From Dipteronia dyeriana (Eukaryota > Streptophyta > Magnoliopsida > Sapindales > Sapindaceae), in contig CM065301.1 of the NCBI GenBank assembly GCA_032871835.1, positions 32,372,405 through 32,436,404 on the forward strand: DNA of 64,000 nucleotides, written 5' to 3'. Positions within the stretch are counted from its first letter, which is position 1; each line of letters opens with the position of its first letter. The translations under genes and the position numbers were made by a program. The notes beneath the pieces are model-generated. The model was not told the origin of the DNA. It did no database searches and was given only the letters and a program-made list of their open reading frames with translations. Below are positions 36,334 through 48,233 of the stretch, in pieces.

Positions 36334-38920
36334 TAGACTGTTAGGTTTTAGTTTGTGTTGGCATTAATTCCATATCAAAAATGATGTTTACTTATAATGA
36401 TTTAGTTGTTTAGATTCATGATGATTCAAGCTTCAAGGAAGACGAACACAACAAGTCAAATCAAGTTCTAAGTCTTCAAGAGAAAGGATGCAATATGGTT
36501 CTACAAAGGTATACTAAGACTTTATCTTTCTCTTACAAGGCTTAGGCACATACACACATATCATACATTTGTGTCCCTGTATCGTTGTGCACCATTATAG
36601 GCACACATATACAATTCATTCATGTGTGTCCTTGCATCATTGTACACCATGTATAACACATTAACACACTTGAAGATGAATGCTCATGCATTGATATGAA
36701 AAATAACATGTTTTGGAATATGCATGATTGGAAACTATCTCTATGTAGTTTGCATTCTAGTGTGAATTGTGTTTGTGTGTGTATATGTTTTGTATAACAT
36801 GGATATTGAACTTGAATTTAGTCTTAAATGACTCTTGATTGAGTTTCGGTAATTTCGGTTACTCATACTATTGATTTCAAGTTCTAGGTCAAAAGATACT
36901 ACACTTTCAACTCATGTTGCATACATTGTCTTCGTATTCATATATCGAGTCAAATTATTATTTTCTGGGTTGAGTATCTTATATTTCCATGTCCGTGTGA
37001 GAGTTACGGTTTGTAATCCGTAAACAGATTCTAATTCCGAGTTCGGAGGCCGGAGAACGGTCGAAGAACTCGAAAAAAGGTCGAAGGAGAAAGAAGCAAG
37101 CAATATCTTCTTTCCTGAGATGAGATGACCACGCGCCATCTCGGGCAGCAAGCTTGCTTGGCTTCATCTTGGTCCTCTTGGTCATTTCACATGTCCAAGT
37201 TTCCCACTCCTTTATAAACTCTTTCTCTCACACATTTCATTCTAAGAAGAAATTTAAAACAAGTGTGCAGAAATTTTCTCTCTAAATTTTCTCACCTTCC
37301 AAACACTATAACTTCTTCATTTGAACTCCAATTTGAGTGATTCAAAGTTGAAAGTGTTAATATATTCATCCTCTATTTTTTATCTGAAGGTTTGAGTTAG
37401 TTTTCCTTCTGTTTTTGGTGTCTAATCATACAAAAACTGGACTGCACCTAAATCAACTAAGGTATTGATTTTCTCTCAAAGTTTTCTTTTAAAACTTGGT
37501 CAATTGCCTTGGGTTTTTTTCTTCTACATATATTTGTATTTTGTGAGTGTTTTGATTTGTGTTTTGAACACTTTCAAAGCTAGATTGAGTTTTAATTGAA
37601 ATCATACATGTTGAGTTAGGTTTTTATTTTGCCTATGTTATCACATGTTTGGGATTCTATTGTGCTAGCTTTGATTCTAGGACTATTTTATAATCTTTCA
37701 TTGATTGATTTTGTGAAAAATAGTTCCTCACATGTATAAGGCTCTCTTGGCCAAAGTTCTCACATAATACATGTGCTTTTGTTCTTTTGAGCTATTCATG
37801 TGATTTGTTGAACCTATGATTAGTAATATGCTCTTGAACTTTAGCTTAAATCTTATTGACATTGTCATATGATTTTACCATGTTTTAGGTTTATGTGATT
37901 TAAACTTGATCTTGTGATTTGTTGAACATATCTTGTGATTCAAGTTTAGATGTATGCATGTATCTAGTTTGTGATTGTTATTGAATATATCTTACATGAT
38001 CTAGATTGTTTATACATGCATGATTAACTAGACAATATGTGATTTGTGCATTCATGCTCATGTCTAGTATTTTCCATAGGATGTGTTGATCATAGCATTC
38101 TATGTTGCGTGCTTGTTTGCGTTTTACATTCATGATCACCTAGATGTCTTGTGAGAAGAAAGTCTTGACAATAGGTGTGACACCTATGGTGTTGAGAAAG
38201 AAGTCTTGGCAAGAGGTGTGAAGCCTTGGATTTTCGAGCAAGGAAGTCTTGGCTAGGGCCGGGAGGATCCGGATAGTCGAGCAAGAAGTCTTGCCTAGAG
38301 TTGGGAGAACTCGGATAGGTGAGCAAGGAAGTCTTGACTAGAGTTGTGAGGACTTAGTTGAGAAAGAAGTCTTACCTTGGGTCGTGAGGATCCGGATAAG
38401 GTAAGCAAGGAAGTCTTGACAAGAGGTGTGAAGCCTCGGATTGTTTAGCATAGGGCGGCAACTTCTAGAGTAGGATAGGAGGGTAGTTTCTAGGTGAAGA
38501 GGTCACTTGAGAGATTTTACTTGTCTTATCTACTAGTGGCTTTGTTTGCCGGTGGCTGCTAGCCCGTGGAAGTTTCCTCTTCGGAGGTTTACCACGTTAC
38601 ATCTTGTGTCAACTTTTTTCTATCCCTATCTCTCTAATATTTGTATTGTGGATAGAACTCTCTATGTATGTTGACTTTCTTTTTATAAAATTGATTGTGT
38701 ATGTGTTACAATTACTTATTTGTATCACACTTTACTTGTGTTTATATATTGATTAATTGTCTTTAATTAATATATATATTGTGATACAAGTAATCTAGAG
38801 GTACAAACTTTTGTTTGTTTCTTAAGGAGTCGAAAAAGGTGTCTAATCTATTCACCCCCCCCCCCCCCCCCCTCCCTAGGTTAGCCTTGAGCAGTTAACC
38901 GTGATTGTATTTTCATAGAC
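36334..38920 (+). mobile_element. 2.58-kb solo LTR with TAGAC target duplication
   Basis: 36339-38915 starts TGTTAGG and ends TATTTTCA, and is flanked on both sides by TAGAC (36334-36338 and 38916-38920). Removing it restores continuous E7 sequence. It has a TATA-like TTATAAAC at about 37211 preceded by a GC-richer block (36985-37150), a 42-bp tandem repeat (38154-38444), and a C-homopolymer followed by CCCTAGG near the 3' end. No PBS, PPT or coding region is inside, so it is a solo LTR. A truncated second copy is at 57873-58535. Confidence 0.85.
38154..38444 (+). repeat. 42-bp minisatellite, about seven units, in the solo LTR
   Basis: Units of about 40-43 bp, each carrying AAGGAAGTCTTG or AAGAAGTCTTG followed by a variable GAGG/GGAT part. 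They start near 38154, 38196, 38238, 38279, 38321, 38360 and 38403. The related fragment at 58340-58535 has at least one unit fewer over the aligned part. Confidence 0.75.
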
Positions 38921-39305
38921 CATTCTTTCCAATAATAACAAACTTATTATTAAAAGAAATAGAATACTTTTGTTCTAAACACTTATAAACGGCAACCAAA
39001 TTCTGTGTAAATCCAGGAATATAAAAAACTTTGTTCAAAAATAAAAACCTATTAATATTACAAAATTGCAATCTTATTGCTCCCACTGCTTTGGTTGATA
39101 CGACATCCTTCAACCCCACATGCATTGAAAAGGCTCTCTTATTAAGCTGTGTCCAAGAATCAGTCCACTGTAAAAAAGAACAAACATGGTTAATGGCCCC
39201 AGAATCTACAATCCATGGAGAAGAATCATCTTCCACTAAACAAGATTCAAGAATAAGTAAATCATATTTACCTTTCGTCCTTTTCTTCTTGGTTACCTCC
39301 TTCAT
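38921..39305 (-). pseudogene. E7 protease and gag-pre-integrase start
   Basis: A 130-codon frame with SPWIVDSGAINHVCSFLQ, the copia protease active site (DSGA). It continues with RLQFCNINRFLFLNKVFYIPGFTQNLVAV, the usual spacer before gag-pre-integrase, and ends at IIGKNGL near the solo LTR. One stop separates it from the zinc knuckle upstream. Confidence 0.8.
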
Positions 39306-39308
39306 TTA

Positions 39309-40099
39309 CTAAGGACAGTTCATTTTCCAGTGTCCGACCTTGTCGCAATGGAAACATTTTCCCTTGCCTTTGTTGTTGGTGGCACCTTTCTTTTTGCTTT
39401 GGGCTTTCTTAGGTTTGGGCTTACCCTTCACCTTCCTAACAGACCTCTTCCTCTTTTTATTATTTGAGGAGGAAGATGATTCGGCAACATTTGCCTCACC
39501 GGTCTTACCCTTAATATCCTTAGTCAAGGACTCAAAGTTAGCAAGCTTATTGAGCAACTATGTAAGACTGAACTTAAAATTGTTCATCTCATAGTTGCTT
39601 TTAAACTGGTCAAAACTCTTCAGAAGAGTCGTTAGAATGATGCTCATTTGACTGGGTTCATCAATAGCCTTGTCATTGACTTCTGACATGTTGAAGTAGG
39701 ACATCATGCTCAGGACATGTTCCCGAACTGACATATCTTCCTTCGTGCGAGCGAGCATAGTTGAACTAACAGCTTCGTGTCGATTTTGCTCTTGAACATA
39801 GCTTGCAATGACTCTATGATTTCAAATGTTGAAGTCATTGCTTCGTGCTTTGTGACAAGCACGTCTGTCATAGAAGCCAACAGATATGTACGGGCTTTCA
39901 CATCAGATAAGACCCATCACTGGTACGCCTCATGAACAGTTCGTGTGGCATTAGCAGCAGACACTGGAGGACATTTCTCCGTAAGCACAAACTTGAGGTC
40001 TTTGGTTATCAATATTGCATTAATGCTAAGTTTCCACTTAGTGTAGTTATCACCAGTAAATTTGTCGTTTGCGAGAATTTGAAGTAATGTAGAAGACAT
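39309..40099 (-). pseudogene. E7 gag (UBN2 type) with CCHC knuckle
   Basis: Start ATG at 40097-40099 (MSSTLLQILANDKFTGDNY, then TKWKLSINAIL). The gag middle is broken at about 39905 and 39710. The C-terminal part at 39557-39309 has a Lys-rich stretch (KKRKRSVRKVKGKPKPKKA) and the knuckle CFHCDKVGHWKMNC. The pieces overlap in different frames at 39710-39758, so two frameshifts are present. Confidence 0.8.
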
Positions 40100-40126
40100 T
40101 ATTGCTGAAATGAATAAAACATTCAT

Positions 40127-41010
40127 TCAGTCATTTATTTAAAATAAGTGCGAGTGTTTCGGTATAAATTTAAACATGATGCATGAACATCTTTAACGAA
40201 CTAGAACTACCCTAAAACTGGTTACTATACTACGACAATCCCACATACCGTAAAGAAGTACAGTCTTAGGGTCGGTCAAGTCTTTACATGTTGAACCGAG
40301 ACATTCTCAATCAAATGATATTCTAGAATAACTCTTATTCCATATCATTCAATCATCATTTATTCAGTCAGGTTTTTAGTTAACAAACTTAATCAAAACC
40401 TTCGTGAGTGTAACCCACCATTTCATATCTCACGAGCTTAACTCGAGAATTGCCGCCTTAGGGTTGGCCAATCCCGAAATACCCTCAGAAATCCCATAAG
40501 TTAGGAAGTCAACCTTGGTATTGATCTTTGTGGAAACCCTCCTTAGGGAGGACGAAAGAAAAGCCATCATGAGGCCCCACTAGGATCTCACGGTGTTGAA
40601 CTAATGATGGAGACGACGGGGTATATATGTCATCTATCCCTCTCCCACTCACTATTTTAAAATTAGGGTTTTTCTATTATCCGTTAATGCACCAAGACCC
40701 TACAGGATCAAACGGCTAACTTTAATTAAGTTATCTAGCGCATTAATTAATTGGAAAAAGTTTTAATTAACTAATAAATTATTAATAATTTTTAAATATT
40801 AAAAACCTAATTTATTAGTCAATAATCTAAGCCTTTGTAAACCATTTACTAAGGTCAGATTATTATGTTAGTGTTTACCAAGTTTTAATTATTAAAACTC
40901 TAACACTTTATTCGGATCATTTATTATTAGGTTATTGATCAAATTAATCCTAATAAATGTCTCTACTAATCTATCTCATTAAACACATTAATAACTAGAT
41001 TAATATTAAT
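40127..41010 (-). other. E7 leader region, no gene seen
   Basis: About 880 bp upstream of E7 gag, AT-rich, no convincing ORF. Its first part resembles the leader layout of E4 (22000-22300). No PBS or 5' LTR was identified before E9 starts. Confidence 0.4.
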
Positions 41011-42118
41011 GAGAATCGATTGGCTTTTTTCGTGAACAAACCACATGTTGGGGTTTTATTTAAGGGTAGTTTAGGCTCTCAAGACCTCAAAAGAAGAAGC
41101 ACCAAAGGTAAAATTCTAAATGCTTGCTTGCTTTGAAAAGATAGTTCCACACGCCCACTAACTTATGCATAGTTCTTATTTATATATACTGTGTCTTTAT
41201 ATTTGTGTGCATTCATGTTTTAATAACTCTTCTTAATTGATTGCATATTGGGATTTAAATGTCATGTCATGTTAGGCATTAGGATGCATCCACTTCACTT
41301 TATTACTTTTGCATAATGTATGTGTGAGTGTGAAGAAAGTGGGTTTTGCGCTATTGATGTTGCGCCACTCGACCAGTGCCAACACCAGCGCATCTTGACA
41401 GTGAGGTATCGTTGGTCATGTGCCACTCGACTAGCGCAGCCTCACCAGCGTAACTTCCCAGTGGGTTGTCGTCAGTCATGCGCCCTTGAGCTGCGCAGCT
41501 CCACCAGCGCCTGTTGCAGTGCGTTACTCCACCAGCCCCACTCACCAGCGCATATAGCGTTCTTTTCAAAACGACCTCACTTTTGTTAGGACTTATATAT
41601 ATATTTCTTTTTGTATTGAGGTCATCCAGGAGTTCCAAATATCACATTTTTTCCTTATAACATATTTCAAATGGAAAAATCTTACAAGAACTCATCTTTA
41701 TACACTCAAAGCATCTCCTTGTGCATAAAAACATCATCTTGCATCATCTATGGTCATATAGTGTGCATCCATCTATGGTTTTGCATCATCACATCTTGTT
41801 TGGTAAGTTTCTCATTATCTTTATATAAGTTAAGTGTTTTTCTTACCAAGCGATCTCTTTTATTATTTGTATGCACTTAGAATATATTTTAGATGCAAAA
41901 TAGAGATTGTTTATGATGACATGATTGAGTGTTGTTTGTGACAACTTCATAGAATTGTTTGATCTATGTTTAGCTAAGCTTTATGAACATATCATTTATC
42001 TCTTGATATGTAGGATTGTTTTATTGTCATCTCATTATCCTAGATAAGCATAATGGTTCCCTAACCTTGTTTGTTCTTCGAATATCATCATATAGTCACA
42101 TAGGCCATTTTATCTCTT
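41011..42118 (+). repeat. E9: SIRE-like LTR fragment (E1 subfamily)
   Basis: Matches E1 LTR 4080-5265 in the same order, including the CACCAGCGC-type cassette (41344-41560) and TATATATAT at about 41594-41604. The first bases are degraded, and the last third is missing because the E6 LTR inserted at 42119. Confidence 0.75.
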
Positions 42119-43924
42119 TGAAAATCCCTAGAAAGTGTGTGTCTATAAACCTAGAAGGGGGTGAATAGGTTTTAATCAAGTCAATTACCAATTTTTCTTG
42201 ATTAGTCAATATTCAAAATTCACCCAATAAAACAAACTACAACAAAACCAATTATGCTTAAAACAATAACAAAACACAATATTTACTTGGAAACCCTCCA
42301 AATGGGAAAAAACCACGCGCTGATAAGTGCGCCACACTCGATCCTCAAATCCACTATTGAATGAAAGTTTACAACCTAGGTTGACCTCCCATCAGACCCT
42401 TCAGTTACTAACCCTTTCACTCTACCCAACGGGCCATAACAGTGATTCTTGATCTATTTGCTTGTGCACTAACCACTTAATCACAAGACTTAACCTCAAT
42501 GAAGAGTCAAAACAACCTAAGTGAATATGATAAAATATTCAAACATGCAAGTAATGCTAGGCAACATTAAATGCTTATCTAGGAAATTAAGAATGTCATT
42601 AAGTACAATTCCTATACATCAATGTCTAAATGAATGTTCATAAAGACTTAACTAGATGTAGTTATGCAATATTATATCCTAGTTATCAAACAAATCCATT
42701 TCAACATATGTTGTCATTAAGCATGGCATGGTCATTAAATGCAATCATCAAAATGCAATCTATATGACCTAATTAGCTAGAGGCAACAATGATCTAAATG
42801 CTAGCTATCACAAAAGCCATATCAGCACAAGTTGTCATTAAGCATGGCAAGGACTATAATGCAATCAATGAGTCCTAAACAATATCTAAATGCAAAGCAT
42901 AGAGATTTAGCTAGGTGGGAAAAATGGTCATAAATCCTAGCTATCACAAAATATAAATCTCAACCAACAATCAACAACACAAGCATGTTATATATGCAAT
43001 TAAACTCAATGACAAGCATTTAGTCAACAATAATTGCTAAACCTAGGCATACATGTCATAAGAATGGAACAAGAGATTCTAGGGCATGTAGAGATTACCT
43101 AGTCAAAGAAAAACAAGAGAATCCATGCTTGGAGAATGCAAGAAGATGCTAGATGCTCATGGATTGAAGGTTGGTTGAGTCAAGAAGTGTTCTTGGGAGC
43201 TCTCTCTCTCTCTTGGAGTTAATATCTCTCTCAAAACAAGGGCTTGAACAATAAAAATGGCTTTTTAGACTCACACAACCAAAGAGAAGAGAAGATAACA
43301 TATATGTAATATGCCTTACACGAAACGACATTGTTTTGGACAAAGGGCAACTAAATCCCGTCATGACCGTTATACGTGCCGCGGCCTAGGCAAGTGTCCA
43401 GACCGCGGTAGAGTGAGTGGTGCATCGCCTAGGAATTTCCGCTGTCTGGACCGTGGTACAGGTAGTGTCCAAACTGCGGTAGAGTGAGTGGTGCATCGTC
43501 TGGGAACTTCTGCTTGAGAGACCGTTGTGCATGCAATAAGCACAGACCGTGGTAGAAGCAACGTGCAATGCCTGGAGAACACCGTTGTGCATACCACGGT
43601 AGAGACAATGCACTGAGAGTGGTCCAAACCATGGTCAAGAGGAAAATCCTCTTCTAAGGGCAAACTAAATGCATCAAACACCCAAGCAAGAGTTATAGCA
43701 AAAAGACACACAAATTGACATATAAGCAAGCATGCAAGATGATCAAAAACATGCATGAGAGTGTGTGTGTGCACTAAAAACTCTACAAACAAGGTTAAGC
43801 AAGTGATTTATCTTTTGAAGCTTGAGCTAGGTCTTGATCAATGATGGTCTAAACTACCCTTACACATTTATCCCCAAATGTGGTTGTCAGCGAAATGAGC
43901 CAATCAAAAAATAAGGAACTTACA
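42119..43924 (-). repeat. E6 3' LTR
   Basis: Minus-strand TGTAAGTTCC...GGGATTTTCA, 1806 bp, preceded by the PPT CCAAAGGGGGAGAT at 43925-43938. It carries an ACCGCGGT-type GC-rich cassette (43378-43625) related to E2 and a TATA-like ACATATATG at about 43300-43308. U5 ends CCCCCTTCTAGG. Confidence 0.8.
43378..43625 (-). promoter_or_regulatory. GC-rich ACCGCGGT repeat cassette of the E6 LTR
   Basis: Contains repeated GACCGCGGTA and related motifs and a duplicated AGAGTGAGTGGTGCATCG segment (43409 and 43472). It sits about 70 bp upstream (minus strand) of the TATA-like run. The motif is shared with E2 although the rest of the LTR has diverged. Confidence 0.45.
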
Positions 43925-45100
43925 ATCTCCCCCTTTGGCTATTTCGTGACAAAACCACCACTCATAATTCATCCTCACAAATAAACAAAACAAAAAACAG
44001 GGGTCAACAAAGTTTTTCTACATTACAAAGAGATGCCTAACAAACTAGATCTTCAAGTCATCCATCTCTTGTAGAATCAACATCCCTACAAAACAAAGTA
44101 ACTATACTTTCCAAGACAAGTGTATGTGAGATGATCAAAGAAATAAAAATAAGAGCAATTTGCATACAATGGAAACAAGTAACATGCATCAACAACGGAA
44201 ATGCAAACGCTCCCCCTAAATAGGTTAACTCCCTCTTAAGTCATGCCACTCTCAACTCCCCCTAAATCCACACTACTCCCCATTTTTGTTATGAGATAGA
44301 CAAATGAGTATCCCCTTAAGAAGGCATTAGCAAGGAGAGCTTCTGTCACTAGACATATGCATAATCATTTAAACAAACTTATGCAACTCAATTAAGAAGA
44401 GAGAATCAAGGAGTTTTATTACATAAAAAATGTGTGAATGAATGCTTTGTATACAAGACAAGTTGTATTCAAGATCAAAACATGGTATTTGGCAAAGCAA
44501 AATAACAAGGGTTTCCAAGAGAATTCAAACCAATTTCACCATTTGTCATGGAATAAGCAAGATATAGATTGTAAAATAAATTCATTTTAAGAACAACTAT
44601 AGCAAACCTTACAAGCAAAACAAGACATGAGCGACTATTGCACCCTTTTTTTTTCGGATGGAATGTCCGTATGATAGTAGCCTTGTTTAACAAGTAGAGA
44701 GGGAGAGAGACTTTTGGATTATAAAATCCTTGAAATGGATACAAGATCCTTATTGATTGAAGTCTCATAATTGCTTTCACACATAAATTTTTGCATTCAT
44801 TTTAGAGCATTCTAAATTTCACTATGCATATTACTTTAAAGCATGTCATAGAAAGAATCAACATGTCATGGAGATCAATTATAGGTCATTCAAAATGTAC
44901 TTCTCAATCAATTCTCCTAGTCCAAAAATGCATGCTTGGTCATAAATAAGACATGGATTGCATGTTAAGCAAAATTGCACACTTATTAAAAAAATATATG
45001 TACAACCAATCATCTCAAGTAATTAATAAATAAGCATAAAATTATCAATGAGCACAATGCATTGCCAATTTTCTCTCTTAGCTTGAGCTGCCCATCTAAG
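43925..45100 (-). other. E6 3' non-coding tract with PPT
   Basis: Matches the tracts of E1 and E2 in order, including the GGGCAGCTCAAGC-like start near 45085 and the G-rich runs near 44210-44290. No ORF with recognisable content. Its join to gag at about 45100 marks the pol deletion. Confidence 0.6.
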
Positions 45101-46925
45101 GTCAATCAAAACAAGTCAATAGGGGATATGAGTCCCTATAGACTTACCAAGTACATTGGACCTAGTTGAGCCTATGGGTGAACCCTTAGCACAATGGCAT
45201 GTGAGTTCATCTTTTCTAATCCACTTAGGTGACACATTGTCATTTCTAGTGGTCAAGGTCATCGCATTACTCCTACGATCATTGACACTAGATTTCCTAG
45301 GCACATGTATATTGGCTCTAGCCTTTTTTTTTCAATCATGCTTTCAGTTCTATACATGTTAATGTACTTGAAGCAATTTGGTCTAATATGACCATCAACG
45401 CCATAAAAATGACATGAAGGAATAAAATAAGGGGTCATACCATTCCTTTATGAGGACAAAGGTGCTTTCTCATGTCTTTGAGCTTTCTTTTTATGTGGTG
45501 TTGGTTCTCTTCTCCCTTTTTGTTGAGTTGAAGAAGATTGCTTCCTTGGTTAAACATGCAGGAAATGCTTCTTGGCTTGATATGCTCTCATTGGTTGAGC
45601 TTGAGCTTGAGTCCTTAGTGCCATCTTCACTTGGATAGTCTTAGAGTACTCTCCTAGTTCAATTTTCTTCCTAGGATGAAGTGGAGGAAGAGGCTCTTTG
45701 GAGTCCATGCTCTTGACAAACACCGTCTTGCTAGGAGTTGAGGTCTGTTTGTCATCTTCAAACCCTAGACCTCTCTTATTTCTTGGCTTCTTACCAACTC
45801 CTAACATATGGTCAAGCTTCTCCGTACTCAAATTCATCTTAGCAATCAACTCTCTAGCTTCTCTAAGCTCCTCCTTCAAGCTTTCTTACACCTTTCTTCC
45901 ATTCTTCACTCTCTCATTTAAGTGAGTCACTTCGGTTGATTGCCCAAGGTTCTCTTCCTTTAGCTTTCGAACCTCTTTCTTCATATTCAACCTTGAGCTT
46001 TGAAAATACTCAATGAACCCTTCAAGGTTCATACTCTCTACATTTCCATTTGCAGAGTGAGATGAGGAACTCTCATCGCTAGAGTCATCACTATTGTCTT
46101 TTGTTGTCACATTTACAACACTTCCATAAGTTGCTTCATCAATCACACTTCTAGCTACTTTATCTTCAATTTCTCCTATAGAGTCACAAATTAAGGCATG
46201 TTGCCTTTTTTAATATCTTCTACAAGGGAAGCTCCAAAAGCCATGTAGTTAAGAATAACCTCTCCATCACTTGAGGAATCTTCCTCACTTCTACTTTCAC
46301 TTGATGAGGCAGCCACCACCTTTTCTTTTTTCTTCTTTTTCAAATTAGCACACTCGGTGGCTATATGACCGAACCCACTATACTCATAGCATTGAATGTC
46401 TTTTCTTGTAGGCTTCTCTTGTCTTGGCTCAATCTTCTTATTTGAGTCATTCTTGTGAAGTTTCATAAACTTCTCGAATCTCTTCACCATAAGAGTCATC
46501 TCCTCATCTGAGTAATCCTCCTCCATCTCTACTTTGGATGTCTTCAAGGCTATGTTCTTTTGCTTATTAGGAGATGTAGGTGTAGAAGTCCACCTAGACT
46601 TATAGGCTAGAAGCCTTCCAATCACTTCACTCGGCTTCATAGTGTTGTAGCTGCTATTTTCTTCCAGTGCCGTCACCTTGGACTCAAATCTCTTGGGGAG
46701 TGACCTCATGATCTTTTGCTTGATCCTGCTATCCAAATATGGCTTTGATTTACAATGTCCATCAACTTCACTTGGAAGTCATTAAATCACTCATCCTCTT
46801 CCATCTCAATTGTCTCAAATTGCATTTGAAGGACTTGAAGCTTAGAGTCATTGACCACTTCGGTTCCTTCATGAGCCGTTTGTAAAATCTCCCAAGCCTC
46901 ATTTGCATACCTGGTATTTTGAACC
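45101..46925 (-). pseudogene. E6 gag
   Basis: From the truncated 5' end: SKLQVLQMQFE (CAA intact, where E2 and E3 have TAA), then the 181-codon frame 46736-46191 with KQKIMRSLPKRFESKVTALEE, the EVIGRLLAYKSRW block and the knuckle CYEYSGFGHIATEC. The second Cys is Tyr, so the finger is probably dead. It continues with 46146-45886 (coiled-coil-like, QSSRLNMKKEVRKLKEEN), 45879-45550 and 45304-45116 (WIRKDELTCHCAKG, equivalent to the segment just before the E3 protease). Protease and everything downstream are missing. Confidence 0.75.
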
Positions 46926-48233
46926 TGGTGGGAGATTCGCAAGGTTAAACTACTCAGACCATTATAAATGTGGCAAAGTGTGGGGAGAGAACGGAGAGAG
47001 AAGAAGCAACATAGAAAAAGAAAGAGTTGACTTCGGCCTAAATTTTGACTTCAGAACACGGCCATCTCTGTATTCTACTTTTCAACGGGCACAAGGTTGT
47101 TACCCTACTGTGCCCTAGTGAGATTGAGAGTATTTGAGAGATTTTTGTATGACATATGTAATCTATAATAACGAGTTATATTCCAATTCTTATTGTATTC
47201 ACACCCATCTTTGTTCGATCAAGTTAGGTACCAAAGGTACCAAACCCGACCACCACCTCCGTGGTAGTGGTCTCGAGGGTGTTAATTGGAATTTCTCACA
47301 TCAAGTAAGTTTTCTGTTAACAATTATATTTGAAGGAAGATAAATAATAGGAATTTATTTTTCTAGTCATATTAGGAAGTATTTGATTTCTATTAAAACT
47401 CTAGTTGACAATTGGTCAAATTAGGAAGTTTTAATATAGTCACAATTTAATTATATTCAATAATTGGCTATTGAATAAATATACTATTTAAGTTGGATTA
47501 GGAGTCTTGGTGTGGAAAAGAAATCTTTCTTTGTAGAGGATTCTTTGTCACCAAGTAAATCCACCTAAGGAGAGGATTCTTGCCTATCAAGTAAATCCTC
47601 TTTAGGAGAGGATTTGGACACCTATATATATTCCTATAGAGGAATTCGACCAAGCTAACAATTCTATGGTAAAGAATTCGGCCAAGGCTTGTTGGTGTCT
47701 TGAGAGAAGTTTTTTTTTTATTTTGCTTATATAGTTTAAAAAAAACCTTCATCCAACTATAACGTGTAGAATTCAGCCAAGGAGAAAAGAAAAGGGAAAC
47801 ATTTTGGTTTTCGATAGTGCACTAGTATCCTTTATATCAAAAGGGTTTTTTGTACAGAAAATCGAATCGGGTTCACGCAAGTTTCATTCAAATAGATTGA
47901 TAATTCATAAGTGTGCAAATGTTCTTGGGTTTTCTCTTAGAGGATTATTGTGACTAACAAAAAAGAAGATTTTGATTGTTTTCATCCTCAGGTAAACAAT
48001 AAAAAGAAAGGGAGCCCACACTCCTAGGTGATTCACGTTCGTGATTGGAATGGAAGATCTTACGGATTCAATTTAGTGCTAGTTCAATCGTCACGAGAAA
48101 AAAAATTATGATACTTTTAATATACGTCAATTAATCTAGGGTTAAGGTTCTTTTTTATTAAAGGGAAAGTTTTTAAATATATCAAACCCTAATATTATGC
48201 TTCCACTATGTTTTGAACCGATTTTTCCCTACA
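46926..48233. repeat. Unclassified LTR-like block
   Basis: 1.3 kb between truncated E6 gag and truncated Tat gag, with no recognisable coding sequence. It starts TGGTGGGAG and ends CCCTACA, imperfect inverted ends. Inside are two direct copies of an AAGTAAATCC...GGAGAGGAT repeat (47537-47612) followed at once by CTATATATATTCC (about 47621), again a repeat-then-TATA layout. A GTGGTAGTGGT/ACCACCACC inverted pair is at about 47250. No target duplication is visible, so the boundaries are tentative. Confidence 0.35.

Larger units (their letters stand above)
34996..40126 (-). mobile_element. E7: Tork-like Ty1/copia element, internally deleted
   Basis: Minus-strand copia element with gag, zinc knuckle, protease and gag-pre-integrase (40099-38921), split by a solo LTR (36339-38915), then RT and RNase H (36333-35000). 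The integrase core is missing: after removing the solo LTR, gag-pre-integrase runs straight into RT. The 3' LTR is A2; the 5' LTR was not found, and the leader runs to about 41010 where E9 starts. Confidence 0.8.
42119..46925 (-). mobile_element. E6: gag-only SIRE-like element
   Basis: Minus-strand element with 3' LTR (42119-43924), PPT, 3' non-coding tract (43925-45100), then gag (45101-46925). The whole pol region from protease to RNase H is missing: the segment just before the protease passes directly into the 3' non-coding tract. Gag itself keeps three long open pieces. The 5' end is truncated inside gag at 46925, so no 5' LTR or PBS is left. Confidence 0.75.

Noticed and set aside
38154..38444. 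CRISPR-like array
   Set aside because: The units are contiguous minisatellite repeats without unique spacers, inside a plant LTR.
43370..43792. A 140-codon minus-strand ORF and overlapping ORFs in the E6 LTR
   Set aside because: They cover the ACCGCGGT cassette and have the same low-information composition as the E2 LTR ORFs.
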